Assembly (NCBI GenBank): GCA_902728285.1
Contig: CACVBU010000158.1
Coordinates: 1,612,001-1,676,000 of the forward strand
Direction of reading: 5' to 3'
Length of the DNA: 64,000 bases
DNA from: Clytia hemisphaerica
Lineage: Eukaryota > Cnidaria > Hydrozoa > Leptothecata > Clytiidae
Part shown: in pieces, positions 1 to 11,109 of the stretch
Layout: each line of letters begins with the position of its first letter
How positions within the stretch are numbered: the stretch's first letter is position 1
Notes under the pieces: generated by a model
Databases searched by the model: none
Told to the model about the DNA's origin: nothing
The model's input: the letters and a program-made list of their open reading frames with translations, nothing else
Made by a program: the position numbers and the translations under genes

Positions 1-1100
1 AAAACTTTGAAATATTATTTGAAAAAAAAAATTAATGGTATGAACTGTAGCAGAGACGAAATTTATAAAAATGATTAATAGAAAATGGTTTTGATTGTCA
101 AAAACTATGATGAAAATTACGAGGAAAATACTCGTGAAAACGTGAACATGAATCTTTTTTTGTTATTGGGACTGCAAAGCCCACAGTAGTCTCACGACAC
201 TGGTCAAGTGACATTACTCAAGTTGAGCACGTTAAATTTTTTACGAATATGGCGATATATATATTTATTTTGTCATGCAGCGGGGATCAACTTGTTCGAA
301 TCCGGATAGAACTAACTTATTGCTGATGGATGATGATAAATAATGAAGAAAACGAGAAAATGATTACGTTATATTTTATTGATAAACTTGATGCGCGTGG
401 AAATGTACTTCAGAGAATGTGAAGTACACTTTTGAATTTAGACTATTGGAAAATGATGAATATGAAATAGTGCGCATGAAAAATACGAGTTTGACAAAAA
501 CTGAAAACAATGACAATTGAAATGTAAAATGTGTATGGTGACGAATTTCATACACTTTAAACTTTTTGCTACGATTTAAATTCAGTGACGAGGACGTCGC
601 TCAACAAATGATGGAGATGTGGCAGTGTACTAGTAAAATACTTAACACTAGTAAAATCTAAGGGGGAAGTATGTGAAATGTTGATGAACTACAGATATGA
701 GTCAGCCAAACCGCAATTCAGCCCTTCAATACAGCGACGCAAGCAATATAACTAAAAGATTTATGAGCCTCGGACTCCTGAGTAACCTAACCTAGCCTAA
801 CCGCAATTCACCATCTGAATGCACGCTTGCAACTTGTCCAGTGTGACAATTAACTCCAGGCTCTAGATCTATTCTTCTCAAGACCCTATTCAGAGCTAGT
901 CCATAAATACCGAAATTCATTTACTCCCAAACAGTCGGAGAGTGGACACAAAAAACATCAGACGGCAGAGCTACGGAAGGAGAAGCAGAGAAATTAAAAT
1001 ATTTTTCATCCTTATAACTAGATAATTATGAGATCATATTGAAAGAAGAACTAGAAATAACAGCCTAGCTCACCAGTGTCCAATTTATTAAATATCCAGC
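1..1100. other. Non-coding left edge, probably LTR/leader sequence of a family A element
   Basis: No convincing coding frame is visible. At 585-600 a near-palindromic GTGACGAGGACGTC motif occurs; related copies are at 39508-39523, just before the 3' LTR of element C, and at 60682-60697. A purine-rich run (about 660-670, AAGGGGGAAG) looks like a polypurine tract. The stretch at about 850-1075 resembles 61036-61230, which lies upstream of another family A env. I therefore read this as the end of one element and the LTR or leader of the next, but I could not fix the LTR boundaries. Confidence 0.35.
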
Positions 1101-1969
1101 TCAGGGATATATTGATGTCTTAAAATTGGGGATTGCTAAGTTCTACATCAGAGCCCAACGATCCAATATTATTTTAGGCATCACAGTATCGTCGAAATCG
1201 ATCATTTATTGGGATTGGGTTAAAGTCATATTTACCGATAAGCTCGTTGTGAATTGCAAAACCTACACCAGCTTCTTTTCTCTCACCTCCACTCCAAAAA
1301 ATTGTACGGGTTTTCTCAACAAGATTTCCATTCCCCGGACGTCGAACTTTACTTAGCGCGCAAATATCGATAGATGCTTTGTAGAGTTATTTACAAATGA
1401 TGGCTGTGGCACGTTCAGGTCGAATCGAGCAATTGCTGTCGTTGGTTGTTCTTACATTCCATGCGCCGAGCTTTAGAAAGAGTGATTTGCACGGATTTCG
1501 CTTCTTGTTCACCACGGCCGTGACCTGTGGCGCATCAGTTGCCCCGGATGCGGTAGCACGATCAGTTGAATTCAAATTTATTTCCATCATAATATCAAAG
1601 CGAGGCTGCACCTACGATGACAACACTAAACGGTGCACGATAGCGTTCATTGGCAGAAGATTGTGTTAACCAGTGGCACAACAAAGTTGAGACGACTGCA
1701 CAATACCTCTGTTGCTTTTTTGCCCGGGATGTTGCTGAGTTGACAATGCATTCCTGCCGTGTGCCAGAGATGTTGCAGAGCTGACAAAACATAACTGCCG
1801 AGTGCCGGAGCTGATATCGAGTTGATAACCAGAACCACCATTGTCGTACCCTGACACGGGGGGCTTCGGGTGGGATACAAAAGCTATCAGAGAACACAGC
1901 CCCAACTGTGAACACCCAGGTTAGTGGAGGGAAAGAGTTGCATTACTTCTCCATTCTTAAGCCAGAAAA
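1101..1969. other. No supported gene; degenerate short repeats
   Basis: The open frames here are short, overlap on both strands and show no recognisable motif. About 1728-1830 contains two to three degenerate copies of a unit of roughly 43 bases (GATGTTGC..GAGTTGACA..CTGCCG). Nothing further can be supported. Confidence 0.3.
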
Positions 1970-3268
1970 AAGGTCCGGCCAAAGCCACTGCCCAAAATCG
2001 ATACACCGACGTACATATGGAGGACTTGGGTGAGGGGAAATTTAAATGTCGGTCCAGAAAAGAACACAGGCGTGTAATTCAGTCTCGAAAAAGACAGTAA
2101 TTTTTTAAATGAGCGGTGAGTAACAGCAACGGGAAGCATTCAAAAATATTAAGGAAGAATTTGCCCGAAAAAGTAAAAAGGACCAACAATTACTACTACA
2201 AGGTCACCTCGCAGTAACTGCCGACACAATGTTTAGTCATTTTAGAGCAGTTTGGCATCAGGTTTGCTGAATAAATAAAAACATAAAAAGCTTTCAAAAT
2301 TGGGCATTGAAAAACTATCCATCAACGTCACATCAAAGCTTAATGTCGGGCGAAAACAGCGAGGTACTTAGAATTAAAGGCGAAGCAGTGGTAAGTTACA
2401 AATGTAGGATCGCTACTGATTATAAAGTCCATTTGGGTATGAAACTAAATGGGAAGTGTTATCAGCACTTCCCAGTGACCACTAAAAGAAACAACATGAC
2501 TCTCTCTCTAAGAATAGGTAGGAACCTGCTGGCGTGATCTAGGTCCATTAATTGTACTAAGTGTAAAAAACATACCATACTCATAATAAAAGATAATAAG
2601 GCGTACCATATCGACAAACGCAGCCGTATTGACCTCCTAGGTAGCAGAATAGGAGACAGGGTTCTCTTCCTGCACTTGGTACGACCTCCTATGGGTTTCA
2701 ATACAAAAATATTCCTTAAGAATCCTGTCATCATGGACCAACCAAGTTTGCTGCAAATTGTAGCCGAATCGGAATGCGCGTTAGAAGAACTAATTAAGAT
2801 ACAGGGTAGCCCGAGTGGATCAGGATCTATTTCTGAATGTATCGGCATGGGATTAGCTTCAGTTCTAGAAGCTGCAGGGTATACAGGTGATAAGGTTATT
2901 TCGAGTTTAGGCAGCGCTATCAGGGATACCATTAGTGGCGTCGCAGGTGGTGGTGAAAAAATCATTACAGCCATTGAGGAATCCGGGGGTAAGCTCATAA
3001 CATCGACAAGTACAGCAGTAAAAGATGGGACGGGACGGAAGTCCCTTTTGTATCCAAGGAAATATTTTATGGAATACCCGGAATGATAATTTGGGTTATA
3101 CTGCTTCCGTTAGGGGTATAGGTTGTTTACCTTATGATAATGGGACAAATTTGCGGCTATAGGACATGTGGAAACTGTCTGGGATCTGCTGGCTCGGAAA
3201 CGTCGTTACAGTGCGATGTACCCCCTGTACATGAGACGGGGGTATATGATGTACCACACCCGTTCTAA
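1970..3268 (+). pseudogene. env: Retroelement env remnant, family A copy 1 (C-terminal two thirds)
   Basis: This is a decayed envelope-glycoprotein reading frame of an env-bearing Ty3/gypsy element. The block at about 1990-2140 matches 62360-62494 (copy A3), and 2140-3110 matches the A2 env at 6500-7540 through several frameshifts. The best-preserved part (2676-3084) carries the pre-membrane region: an acidic helix, then glycine-rich amphipathic repeats of the type GDKVISSLGSAI. A hydrophobic segment at about 3075-3120 is the membrane anchor. A short tail with a CxxC (TCGNC) follows, and the frame ends in TAA near 3266. The family role would be membrane fusion for particle entry. This copy lacks a usable 5' part and is non-functional. 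Confidence 0.6.
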
Positions 3269-3808
3269 GAAGGATTGACATAGCTAGCTCTTTACAACCC
3301 TAAGACCCGTACCTGAACCACCGGTGCCAAGATAGAATAAGGTGGAGAACCTAAGACGACGAAAACACTTAAATCATGAACGGCTGAATAGAGACTTGAA
3401 TCTATTAGACGAGCAACGTTTTACATAGAAACACAGTAATGTGTACGTTTTTATTTTATATTATATGTTGTTTTTTTGTTTAATGCGGTTTGTTTGATGG
3501 TTAAACGGCTTATAAACACAAATGAGTTGAATCAGTTTAACTGATGTGTACTTAAGTGTAAATAGGAAGAAACGGGTTAACGAATGTGCATTGTTGATTT
3601 TGTCCAGTGACCACTGACGAACAGTGCACGGCCCAGTAGTTAAACGGTGTTTGACACCTGCTGTTCTCGAAAAAATTAACTTTAATCCGTTTGTAATAGT
3701 TGCATAGTTGACTTCTTCTTACAGTTTCCTCATACGTTTTCAGAAAGAAGAAAAGAAGTTCTAGGGAAATGTTATTTTACTGTTTTTTTTATTTGTGTTC
3801 GCAATATA
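3269..3808. other. Intergenic/leader sequence of a family A element
   Basis: AT-rich sequence between the A1 env remnant and the next coding-like block. By position it should hold a 3' LTR and/or a 5' leader, but I found no second copy in the window against which to define LTR ends. Confidence 0.25.
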
Positions 3809-4320
3809 ATGGTGTTTTTCCTTCTGCAACCGAGTTTCGTTGGTGTCCACCAACGAGCGCACCTACTGGGAAACCGAACGTTCCTGGGTTTTAACTGCCC
3901 ATTGAATGTTTTTCGTCTAATGTCGCTTCTTGTAATGCAAGCACCAGACGACATTGCAGAGTCTGAAGAGGACCATACGTCGTACATCATTGACTCCTCC
4001 TAGAGTCAAGGGTCATGGTGTACGAAGAGCTCCTCATCTTCCTCCTTGCCCAGATGTGCGAAACTACCGAGTATGAGGTGCAGCGAGTATTGATCAGGAG
4101 GATCTTGACAGATCACGTAGATATGGCGGTAGTCACTGCCTGGGTCCTGACCGATAGGTTAGACACCAGACTGTTTAGTGAATTCCGTCTACGAATGCAG
4201 CAGAGTGCTTCGGATGTCCTCAATTTGGATGGAAAGTTAATGCGCCGTATCCGTATCACAGAAGAAGACGTCCTAACCCAATGGATATGGTCCACTAAGG
4301 GGTCCATGCACTCTACTTGA
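3809..4320 (+). pseudogene. Possible 5' leader ORF / gag start of family A
   Basis: Two adjacent open stretches (3809-4003 and 4015-4320) in different frames. The first contains a segment (LMSLLVMQAPDDIAES, about 3917-3970) resembling translated sequence at 61640-61700, upstream of the third family A copy, so it is a family component. The second encodes about 100 residues, helical-looking and rich in Arg, Leu and Asp (RLDTRLFSEFRLRMQQ). Position upstream of pol remnants suggests gag or a matrix-like N-terminus. I do not recognise a domain, there is no zinc knuckle, and the link to gag is inference. Confidence 0.3.
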
Positions 4321-4680
4321 AATGGAACATATGTTTTCGAGTTTATTATTTTTAGAACTAATAAAAGAAATTAAGAAAAAATGAAATAAAAAAAACAGCT
4401 AAGTATATTTAAAAGAAGGGAAGTATTTCATTTTTAAGCCGTCTTAGCCACAGAAATTTTTTATTATTAGTTTTTTTATCACTTTCACAATCTTTTATAT
4501 ATTTAAAGTAGGTACAGGAACGTACACAAGCCATGCCACATTGAATAGACACCCCAATGTGAAAATTACAGGGGGGAGGAGAATTGTTTATGGCTTGCGC
4601 ATGTGTCTGAAACTAAGAATAAGAAGACGAAGAAGAAGATGCAGACAAAGACAAAGGTACCTTACGCTATTGATGATTCT
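4321..4680. other. AT-rich gap before the integrase remnant
   Basis: No gene is visible. A basic, low-complexity frame (Arg-rich, about 4600-4660) runs into the integrase fragment without homology that I can recognise. It is probably a deletion scar in which the rest of pol was lost. Confidence 0.3.
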
Positions 4681-4689
4681 GATGTACGC

Positions 4690-5695
4690 ATTGACGGGGG
4701 ATATAAGCCCTGGTTTGCGAATTAAGAGGATTCATATAACAGCATATCACCCAGCGACAAACAGACTGGTAGAGCGGTATATTGGAACTTTAGCGCATAC
4801 ACTCGCCCAGTTCACTGACGCATTTCAGGACGACTGGGATACCCACATTAACTCTGCCCTATTTGCTTATAGAGTTACCCCCCATTCCACTACCAAAGAA
4901 ACTCCCTTTTTCTTACTCCACGGTCGCGTATGCCCTTAGACGTAGCACTTATACCAACAACTGATTTAGAGGGAGAATTAGCCGAACAGAAGGAACAGGA
5001 ACTCCCTTCGTTTGGCCCAAGAGACCGCGAAAGAAAATATGCAACGATCCCAGCAAGCGAACGAAGAAAGAAAAACCCAAGTGGACGCGCCTTTTTTGTA
5101 GGAGACTTGGTATGGCTACATGTGCCGGACTGTATCAAGGGCCTTTCTAATAAACTAAGACTCCGTTGGCATGGACCATACCGTATTGTTGAGCAAATTT
5201 TGCCTGTCAATTTTAAACTCGAGATAGAGGAGAGGAGAGTCCGAGTAAATGTCCATGCCTCTATAATAAACAAGTACACCCCCAGGGAAAGACAGGACAA
5301 TGAAGTGGAAGGAGGTGACGAATATAGCGACTTCCTGTTAGATTGCATCCCCTTAGATTCTATGCTGCACGTCCCAGATCCGACTGTGGAAATCGAACAG
5401 GAAGACCAGGTTCATAGGGTGGAAAGAATTCTGAAATCCAGAAAGCGATCTGGAATCACGAGTTATCTTGTGAAGTGGCAAGGGTATCCCTTGTCGCAGG
5501 CTACTTGGGAGCCTAGCGAAAATATTTTAAAACCAAACCTCATTTTAGACTTCAATTGCAGAACAGAACAAAAGAAGGCTAATAAAGCCAAAGCTAAGGA
5601 AAAGAAAGGAGAAAATAAAACAACTCTAACAGAAAGCCTGAACATGATCCTCTTTAAGGAACCAGAAAACGAGAACCATTCTAACTTTTCAATTT
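4690..5695 (+). pseudogene. pol: Integrase C-terminal half with GPY/F domain and chromodomain (element A2)
   Basis: The 3' end of a Ty3/gypsy pol gene. About 4720-4935 encodes the end of the integrase core: ITAYHPATNRLVERY carries the catalytic Glu, followed by the FAYRVTPHSTT helix region. A frameshift near 4930 moves to the second frame (4930-5916). There a GPY/F module (LRLRWHGPYRIVEQI, about 5155-5205) and a chromodomain (VERILKSR..YLVKWQGYP..ATWEP, about 5415-5530) follow. Chromodomains on gypsy integrases are known to guide insertion into chromatin. A Lys-rich linker follows and the frame continues into the env leader. RT, RNase H and the first integrase half are missing, so the copy is dead. 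Confidence 0.85.
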
Positions 5696-7747
5696 CTAAC
5701 TCTATCATCATGGTCTTAGTTTTTATAATGCTGTTCACGTTGAGATCTGCAGCGAGGTTTGGGCCCAGAGAATTAGGCGATTTATATGACTGCACCACAC
5801 TCCAACGCGAGAGAGTTTTCAAAATTAATCTAGTTGCCGGCTGCAGGAGTGCAGTTCTAAAAAGGCTGGAAAATCGAACGGAAGTCTATGCTCGCGTAAG
5901 AAAAATACTTTATTAAAAAGACCCCTTCAACATTTATCATTGTGATCATTTCCGGACCTCAATGAAATGCAAGAAAGAGTTTTTTGGGTCTGACTCTAAA
6001 TCTGTTTCGAGGGAAGAAGTGTCACCCACAGAACGTTGGAAAGCCTTTAGGGACAGAATAGCAGTATGTATTCATTTATTCAAAATCACGTCCACCCTAT
6101 TTTCAATACTCATACCAAAGACCACAACTATTGTAAATGGATGGTCACAAAGAGACTTTCGTTCGACCACTTCAGTCTGCAAATACATAACGCGTACCTT
6201 GAGGGCAAGAACCAAAATTTACACACCTCTTTAACTCATGGCCACTGCGATTATAATAGGTTTTCCTGTCGGCCTGAGGAGAAGCCAATGTCCATCATTA
6301 TCTAGGGAAATGTCACCCATAATGGGGAAACATTTCATAGAATGAGTCGGTACAAAGCGTACATCATAGGGGACTATGCCATAATCCCCACTCTCAAGAT
6401 AGGTGGCACTATTCAACACGATGTTAAGGTAAAATATTATCAATTCGCATGAGGGCCTAATAGTGACTGAGGATGGGAGAACGGCAAAATCATGTGCAGC
6501 AGGGCATATGAACCGACTTTTACTTTTCCGTGTCCTACTGAAATCTTAACGAAAATCAAAAAAAAGGAACGCGAAATCGAGGAATTTGAAAGAGTGGCAG
6601 AGTAATAAGCCAAGAAAAGCCGGGCCGATCATCAGTCACTAGCAGCAACGGTAGATTTAACGTTCTCCCACTTTAGGGCAATATGGCATCAGATATGCCT
6701 AGTAAACAAGCAGTTAAAGAAAATAAAGAATTGGGCAGCCAGGGATTTCCCTTCCTCCACCCAAAGCTTGATGTCGGATAGTTCAGGGTTGGTGATGACC
6801 AGCAACGGTGATGTTGCAATGACATATAAGTGCAAAAGGGTTAAGTTTTACATGGTGCACTGGGACAGGAAAATGCTTTCAACACTTCCCCGTCTACCTA
6901 CAAAATGAGAATAAAACCGTCTATCTCAGGGTAGAGGATCGGAATATCCTGCCAAAATCACGACAAATAAATTGCACAAAAAGGGAAAAGCACACAGTTG
7001 TGATTTCTAAAAGTAAAAAGGTGTATCACATTGACCATAAAGGGAAAGTGACATATTAAGGTCAAAATTGAGAGACCGAATTCGATGCCCCGATATGTTG
7101 AATCCTCCAAGAGGATTCAACACAAAGATCGTCTTAGAAAACCCGGTTATACTAAATCAGCCTAGTCTACCACAAATGATGGCAGAAAGTGAATTTTACA
7201 CTTGGAGAATTAGTTAAACTCCACCAAGGTGCGACCAAATCAGGCTCAATAATTGAGGGAATCGGATTGGGCCTCGCAAGCGTCCTAGAAGCTGCAGGTA
7301 ATGCAGGGGACAAGGTAATATCTAGCTTAGGGACGGCACTGAAGGACACCTTCAATAGCGCTGGAAATGGAGGAGCAACCCTTGTCAAGGCTATAGGCGG
7401 GGGTACCTCAGATGTGATAGACAGTATGGGTACAGCGGTCAAGAATTCCTTAACGGGTGTCTCCTACGTTTTTAAGGAGATATTCGGGGGTATTCCGGGT
7501 CTGCTCATCTGGGTTGTTTTGCTGCCATTGGGGGTTATATAATCTACCTGAGGGCAACAGGACACCTTGGAAATTGCGTCTGTGCAGGTTGCAGACAGGG
7601 AATGGATCTAACACTAGAGGAGAAAACAGAAGCAGAAATCCCTGAGAGGCCGGATTCCCCGATGACACTAGAAAAGAGGATGGCTGAACCTTTTCCAATG
7701 ACTGAACTATTCCCAATATATGCGACCATGAGCGGACCCCAGTAAAA
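5696..7747 (+). pseudogene. env: Env-like glycoprotein gene, element A2
   Basis: Starts in frame behind the chromodomain with a signal-peptide-like stretch (MVLVFIMLFTLRSAA, about 5710-5755), then a short ectodomain start; the frame closes at 5916. The rest is spread over several frames: 5962-6300, with a Cys-containing block shared with 61970-62165; about 6310-7100; and 7189-7542. The last part holds the glycine-rich amphipathic repeats (VISSLGTALKDT, DVIDSMGTAVKNS) and the anchor GLLIWVVLLPLGV near 7500-7540. One further frameshift leads to a tail of about 65 residues with CVCAGC and an ELFPIYATM tyrosine motif, ending at a TAA near 7745. Membrane fusion is the family role. The type of fusogen is not certain. 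Confidence 0.7.
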
Positions 7748-7960
7748 GCGACCAAATAGACAGAGACGTCTTAACAAGGTGATCACGTATCTCGACGCCC
7801 AGACTCTTTTCACCGGAAATGTAATATGTATGTAATAGTTCATTTCAAGTTGACGAACAGGTAGCAACAAAGGCTAATAAAAGTCAACGCTACTTTACAA
7901 TTTGTAAGGTGATTACAAAAAGCCGACACCGTCAATATAGGTCCGCCAGTTTCTACACGG
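7748..7960. other. Junction between A2 and LINE1
   Basis: Short non-coding stretch after the env tail. It probably includes the 3' end of element A2. The 3' end of the minus-strand LINE lies near its right side, but I see no clean A-tail or target-site duplication. Confidence 0.3.
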
Positions 7961-8065
7961 GCATGATGTAGGCCTCCACTGCTTAATCTTTTCCTTAAAA
8001 ATACTAAGATCAACTATATCTCTATACTCATCCAGAACTAATTCCCAAACTTTTGGCCCTAAAAA

Positions 8066-10852
8066 TTAAAGTGAGTCTGAACCGTGAAAAACAGAGTTTA
8101 TTTCTCTTGATCTGAAGTAAGGCGTTTTGCGATTTACTTTGATATTTTCATCATGTTTGAAATTTTCTTTAGTTAGATCTGATATGTTATTTTTACATTT
8201 GAAAAGTTCTATTGCTAACAACTGAAGATTTTTATGGTGGAATTTGATGGCACCGTCTTTCTCTAAAAGCTGCTCAAAAGTAGATGTATGATCAGAATAC
8301 ACTATCCTCAAACATCTTTCGTGGAGGTGATTTATTTTTTGATCTAGCCTGCGAACATGAAACATCCAGACAAGCGAACAATAATTGAATTGACTTCGAA
8401 AGAAGGCATTCATTAGCCTTTGCTTTTTCTTTTGATTTATGTACGGTGCTACCCTCGCAAGTGCACTGATTTTCTGCCTAGCTTTCTTATAAATCGTGTT
8501 AATATGTGGCTCAAAAGTCAGACAGTTGTCAAAAGTTAATCCTAGGATCTTGCCTGAGTTGCTGTTAAAGATGCGGTCATTCTGTATAGTAATGAAGATT
8601 TCTTTGCTGGTATTGTTAGCTATCAACTCAGACTTGTCTGCATTTCCTTTCATTTGATTTTGGGTTATCCACTCAAAGATGATAGCAGCTCCATTCGAGA
8701 GCTCCTCACCAACCTGTTCCCAAGAATCAGCTATCACAAAAGGTGTTGTATCGTCTGCATAATTCAGTACATTTCTATTTTCAAGGAAGTAGAACAAATC
8801 TCTCATGTAGATGTTAAATAGTAGCGGCCCTAGAATGGATCCTTGGGGAACACCTACTTTAACATTATGCCAGGTACTGTTATGGTCGCCAATTTTCGTT
8901 CTTTGCTTTCTATCTGATAGATAGGCTGCTAAGGCACTCCTTGAAAATCCGTATGCTTCAAGTTTAGCAATCAATAGTTCGTGCGAGTTGCAGTCAAAAG
9001 CTTTTGATAAGTCAATGAGTAGCGCTGCAAACTTTTTCTTTTCATCTGTAGCTTTCTTCCAAATTTCAGTCATGACTAAAAGTGGAGTTTGTGTACTCAT
9101 TCCTTTTCTATATCCAAATTATCTATTGCTCAAAATGTTGTTAAAGTAGGTTGAGACTTGGGTATGTATGACATTTTCATAAATTTTTGACAGAACTGTG
9201 AGAATACTCACCGGTCTGAAGTTGCCCTTGTCATTCTTTGAACCTTTTCTCTTATACACAGGTGTTATATCAGCAAGTTTCAATTCTTTTCGAAAAGAGT
9301 TTGACTCGAGTGACGCATTTATTTCTGAGCATAAAAACTTGGAAAACATATCACAATTATCCTTTATGATTTTCACTGGAATATCTGAGCTTGGCTGTGA
9401 TTTTCCTTGAACTAAGTCCTTAATGATTTTCCCTACTTCCTCTTTCGTTGTTGGTATAAAAGAAAATTTATTTAGATGCTCAGTTTTCTTGATTTCAGTG
9501 ACACTTGGGTGTTGTCTATATTTCTGAATACAAATTTCAGTATGATTATTTGTATTGTCAAGTGCAACATAGGGAGGCTCAGGCAAGTCTAGTTTTGATA
9601 TTATTTGGCCATAATAGTCATTGAATATTTGAGCTATCTGTTTCTCGTCATTTATGATCTTTTCTTTATCCACTAAGGTATAACTCTTATTGTTTGAACC
9701 TTTATTTGAAAACAATGGTTGTACAGTTTTCCAAAACTTTTTGTTATCAGTTATGTTGGAATCTTTAAGGTTGGCAAAGTAGTCTTTCTTAGTCCTCCTC
9801 AATAGCGACAAGCAAAAATTTTTTTGTCTTTGGTATTTTGTTTTGTTTTCTTGTATTTTATTCTTATAGTATAGGTTCTTGAGTTTGGATCTTACCATGA
9901 TGGCTTTTCTCATATCTCTATTTATAAAAGGCATGTTATTACCTCTAACCATTTTATATTTAAAAGGAGCTTGTTTGTCTAGTTCTTCTATGATACAATT
10001 TATTTTTGATTCAAAATCACTGTTATCACTATTGATGATCAGATCTAGTTTCATGCGAAAAGTATCACTGTTGAATGTCCTGTAAGATCAGTATCTGATT
10101 GTTTTCGGTGGCAATTTCTCAAAGTTTTCATTTAGGATTATTAGAGTCATCTTGTGAAAGTCCGATATTCCAGTGGTAATATTGTCAGCAGTTTTCTGAA
10201 AATGATTTGGCTTATTTGTGAGCATATGGTCAATGCAAGTTGGCCTATCAGGATTTTTGAAACAGGTTGGTGAGTTAATCATAGCTTTGAGATTTAACCC
10301 CTCACAAAAATCAACCAAAGGCTGATTTTTAATTTCACAATTCAAGTCTCCTACAACCAGAATGTTGTTATAATCGATATCTATCGCATCTATGCTAATT
10401 TGCAGCTTTTCTAGGTGCTCGTTGATGTTATTTAAATGTGGGTTATAGGAACAACATATCAGCCATTTTTGTTTATTAATTGTTACCTTAACAAGCATGC
10501 CTTCATACGTATTTTCAGATCTTATTAACTTAGATGGTAATCCGATTCTTACATAAAGCAAAAGGCCGCCACCTCCATCGTTTTTAGGTCTATCCAAACG
10601 ATGTGGTTCCTGAAAACCTTCTATTTCAAACTGATTAGTTGTGAAATTATCGTTCAATTTGGTTTCAGAAACCAAAAGTATATCTAGATTTCCTGATACT
10701 ATAGCTGATAAATTTTCAATTTTATTCCTTATTGAGTTGAGATTTAGTTGACAAATAAGTACTTTCTTACAGTTTTGCTTACGAAGATCTTTAAGTTTTT
10801 CAAGTTCAAGCTCTCTATTAAGCATTGGAGAATCTACATCATACCTGTGCAT
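8066..10852 (-). pseudogene. LINE1 ORF2: endonuclease plus reverse transcriptase with internal stop codons
   Basis: Nicks DNA and copies LINE RNA at the target site. From the 5' side, 10852-10088 encodes the APE-type endonuclease: CQLNLNSIRNKIENL, the SETKL motif, the VVGDLNCE segment and the SDFHKM segment with the catalytic His. 10054-9119 is the linker and RT start (LADITPVYKRKGSKND, FRPVSIL). 9100-8066 holds RT motif A (LIDLSKAFD), GVPQGSILGPLLF, the catalytic YADD and a C-terminal thumb. All parts share one frame; TGA at 10088-10090 and TAA at 9119-9121 are point nonsense changes. Sequence upstream of 10852 stays open in the same frame to near 11110 apart from a TAA at 10901-10903, so the true ORF2 start probably lies close to the ORF1 stop. 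Confidence 0.88.
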
Positions 10853-10861
10853 GTTGTCTTC

Positions 10862-10953
10862 TTGCTGTTCCTGTCCGACTCGCTGTTCCTGTCCGTCTCG
10901 TTATTCATGTTCGTCTCGTTGTTCATGTCCGTCTTGTTGTTCATGTCCGTCTT
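10862..10953 (-). repeat. 18-bp tandem repeat inside LINE1 ORF2 N-terminus
   Basis: About five copies of an 18-base unit (consensus GTTGTTCATGTCCGTCTT on the plus strand). In the ORF2 frame on the minus strand each unit encodes six hydrophilic residues close to QDGHEQ. The array codes a repetitive linker between the start of ORF2 and the endonuclease. One copy contains the CAA-to-TAA nonsense change at 10901-10903. Confidence 0.7.
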
Positions 10954-11109
10954 GTTGGTGAATCAGTGTGATGTCAAAGTTCGTACTTGCTTTGTCATTG
11001 GTTTGTGGCATGTTATCAGTTGTTGGTGATGTTTTGTGTTCGGGTAATGCATCGTCTATTTTTGTTGTTTCTTTATTTTTATCTAATTGTTTGTTTGCAG
11101 CAACAGATA

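Noticed and set aside
1595..1915. Overlapping minus-strand ORFs at the left edge
   Set aside because: Three overlapping frames caused by a degenerate short repeat; none has a conserved feature.
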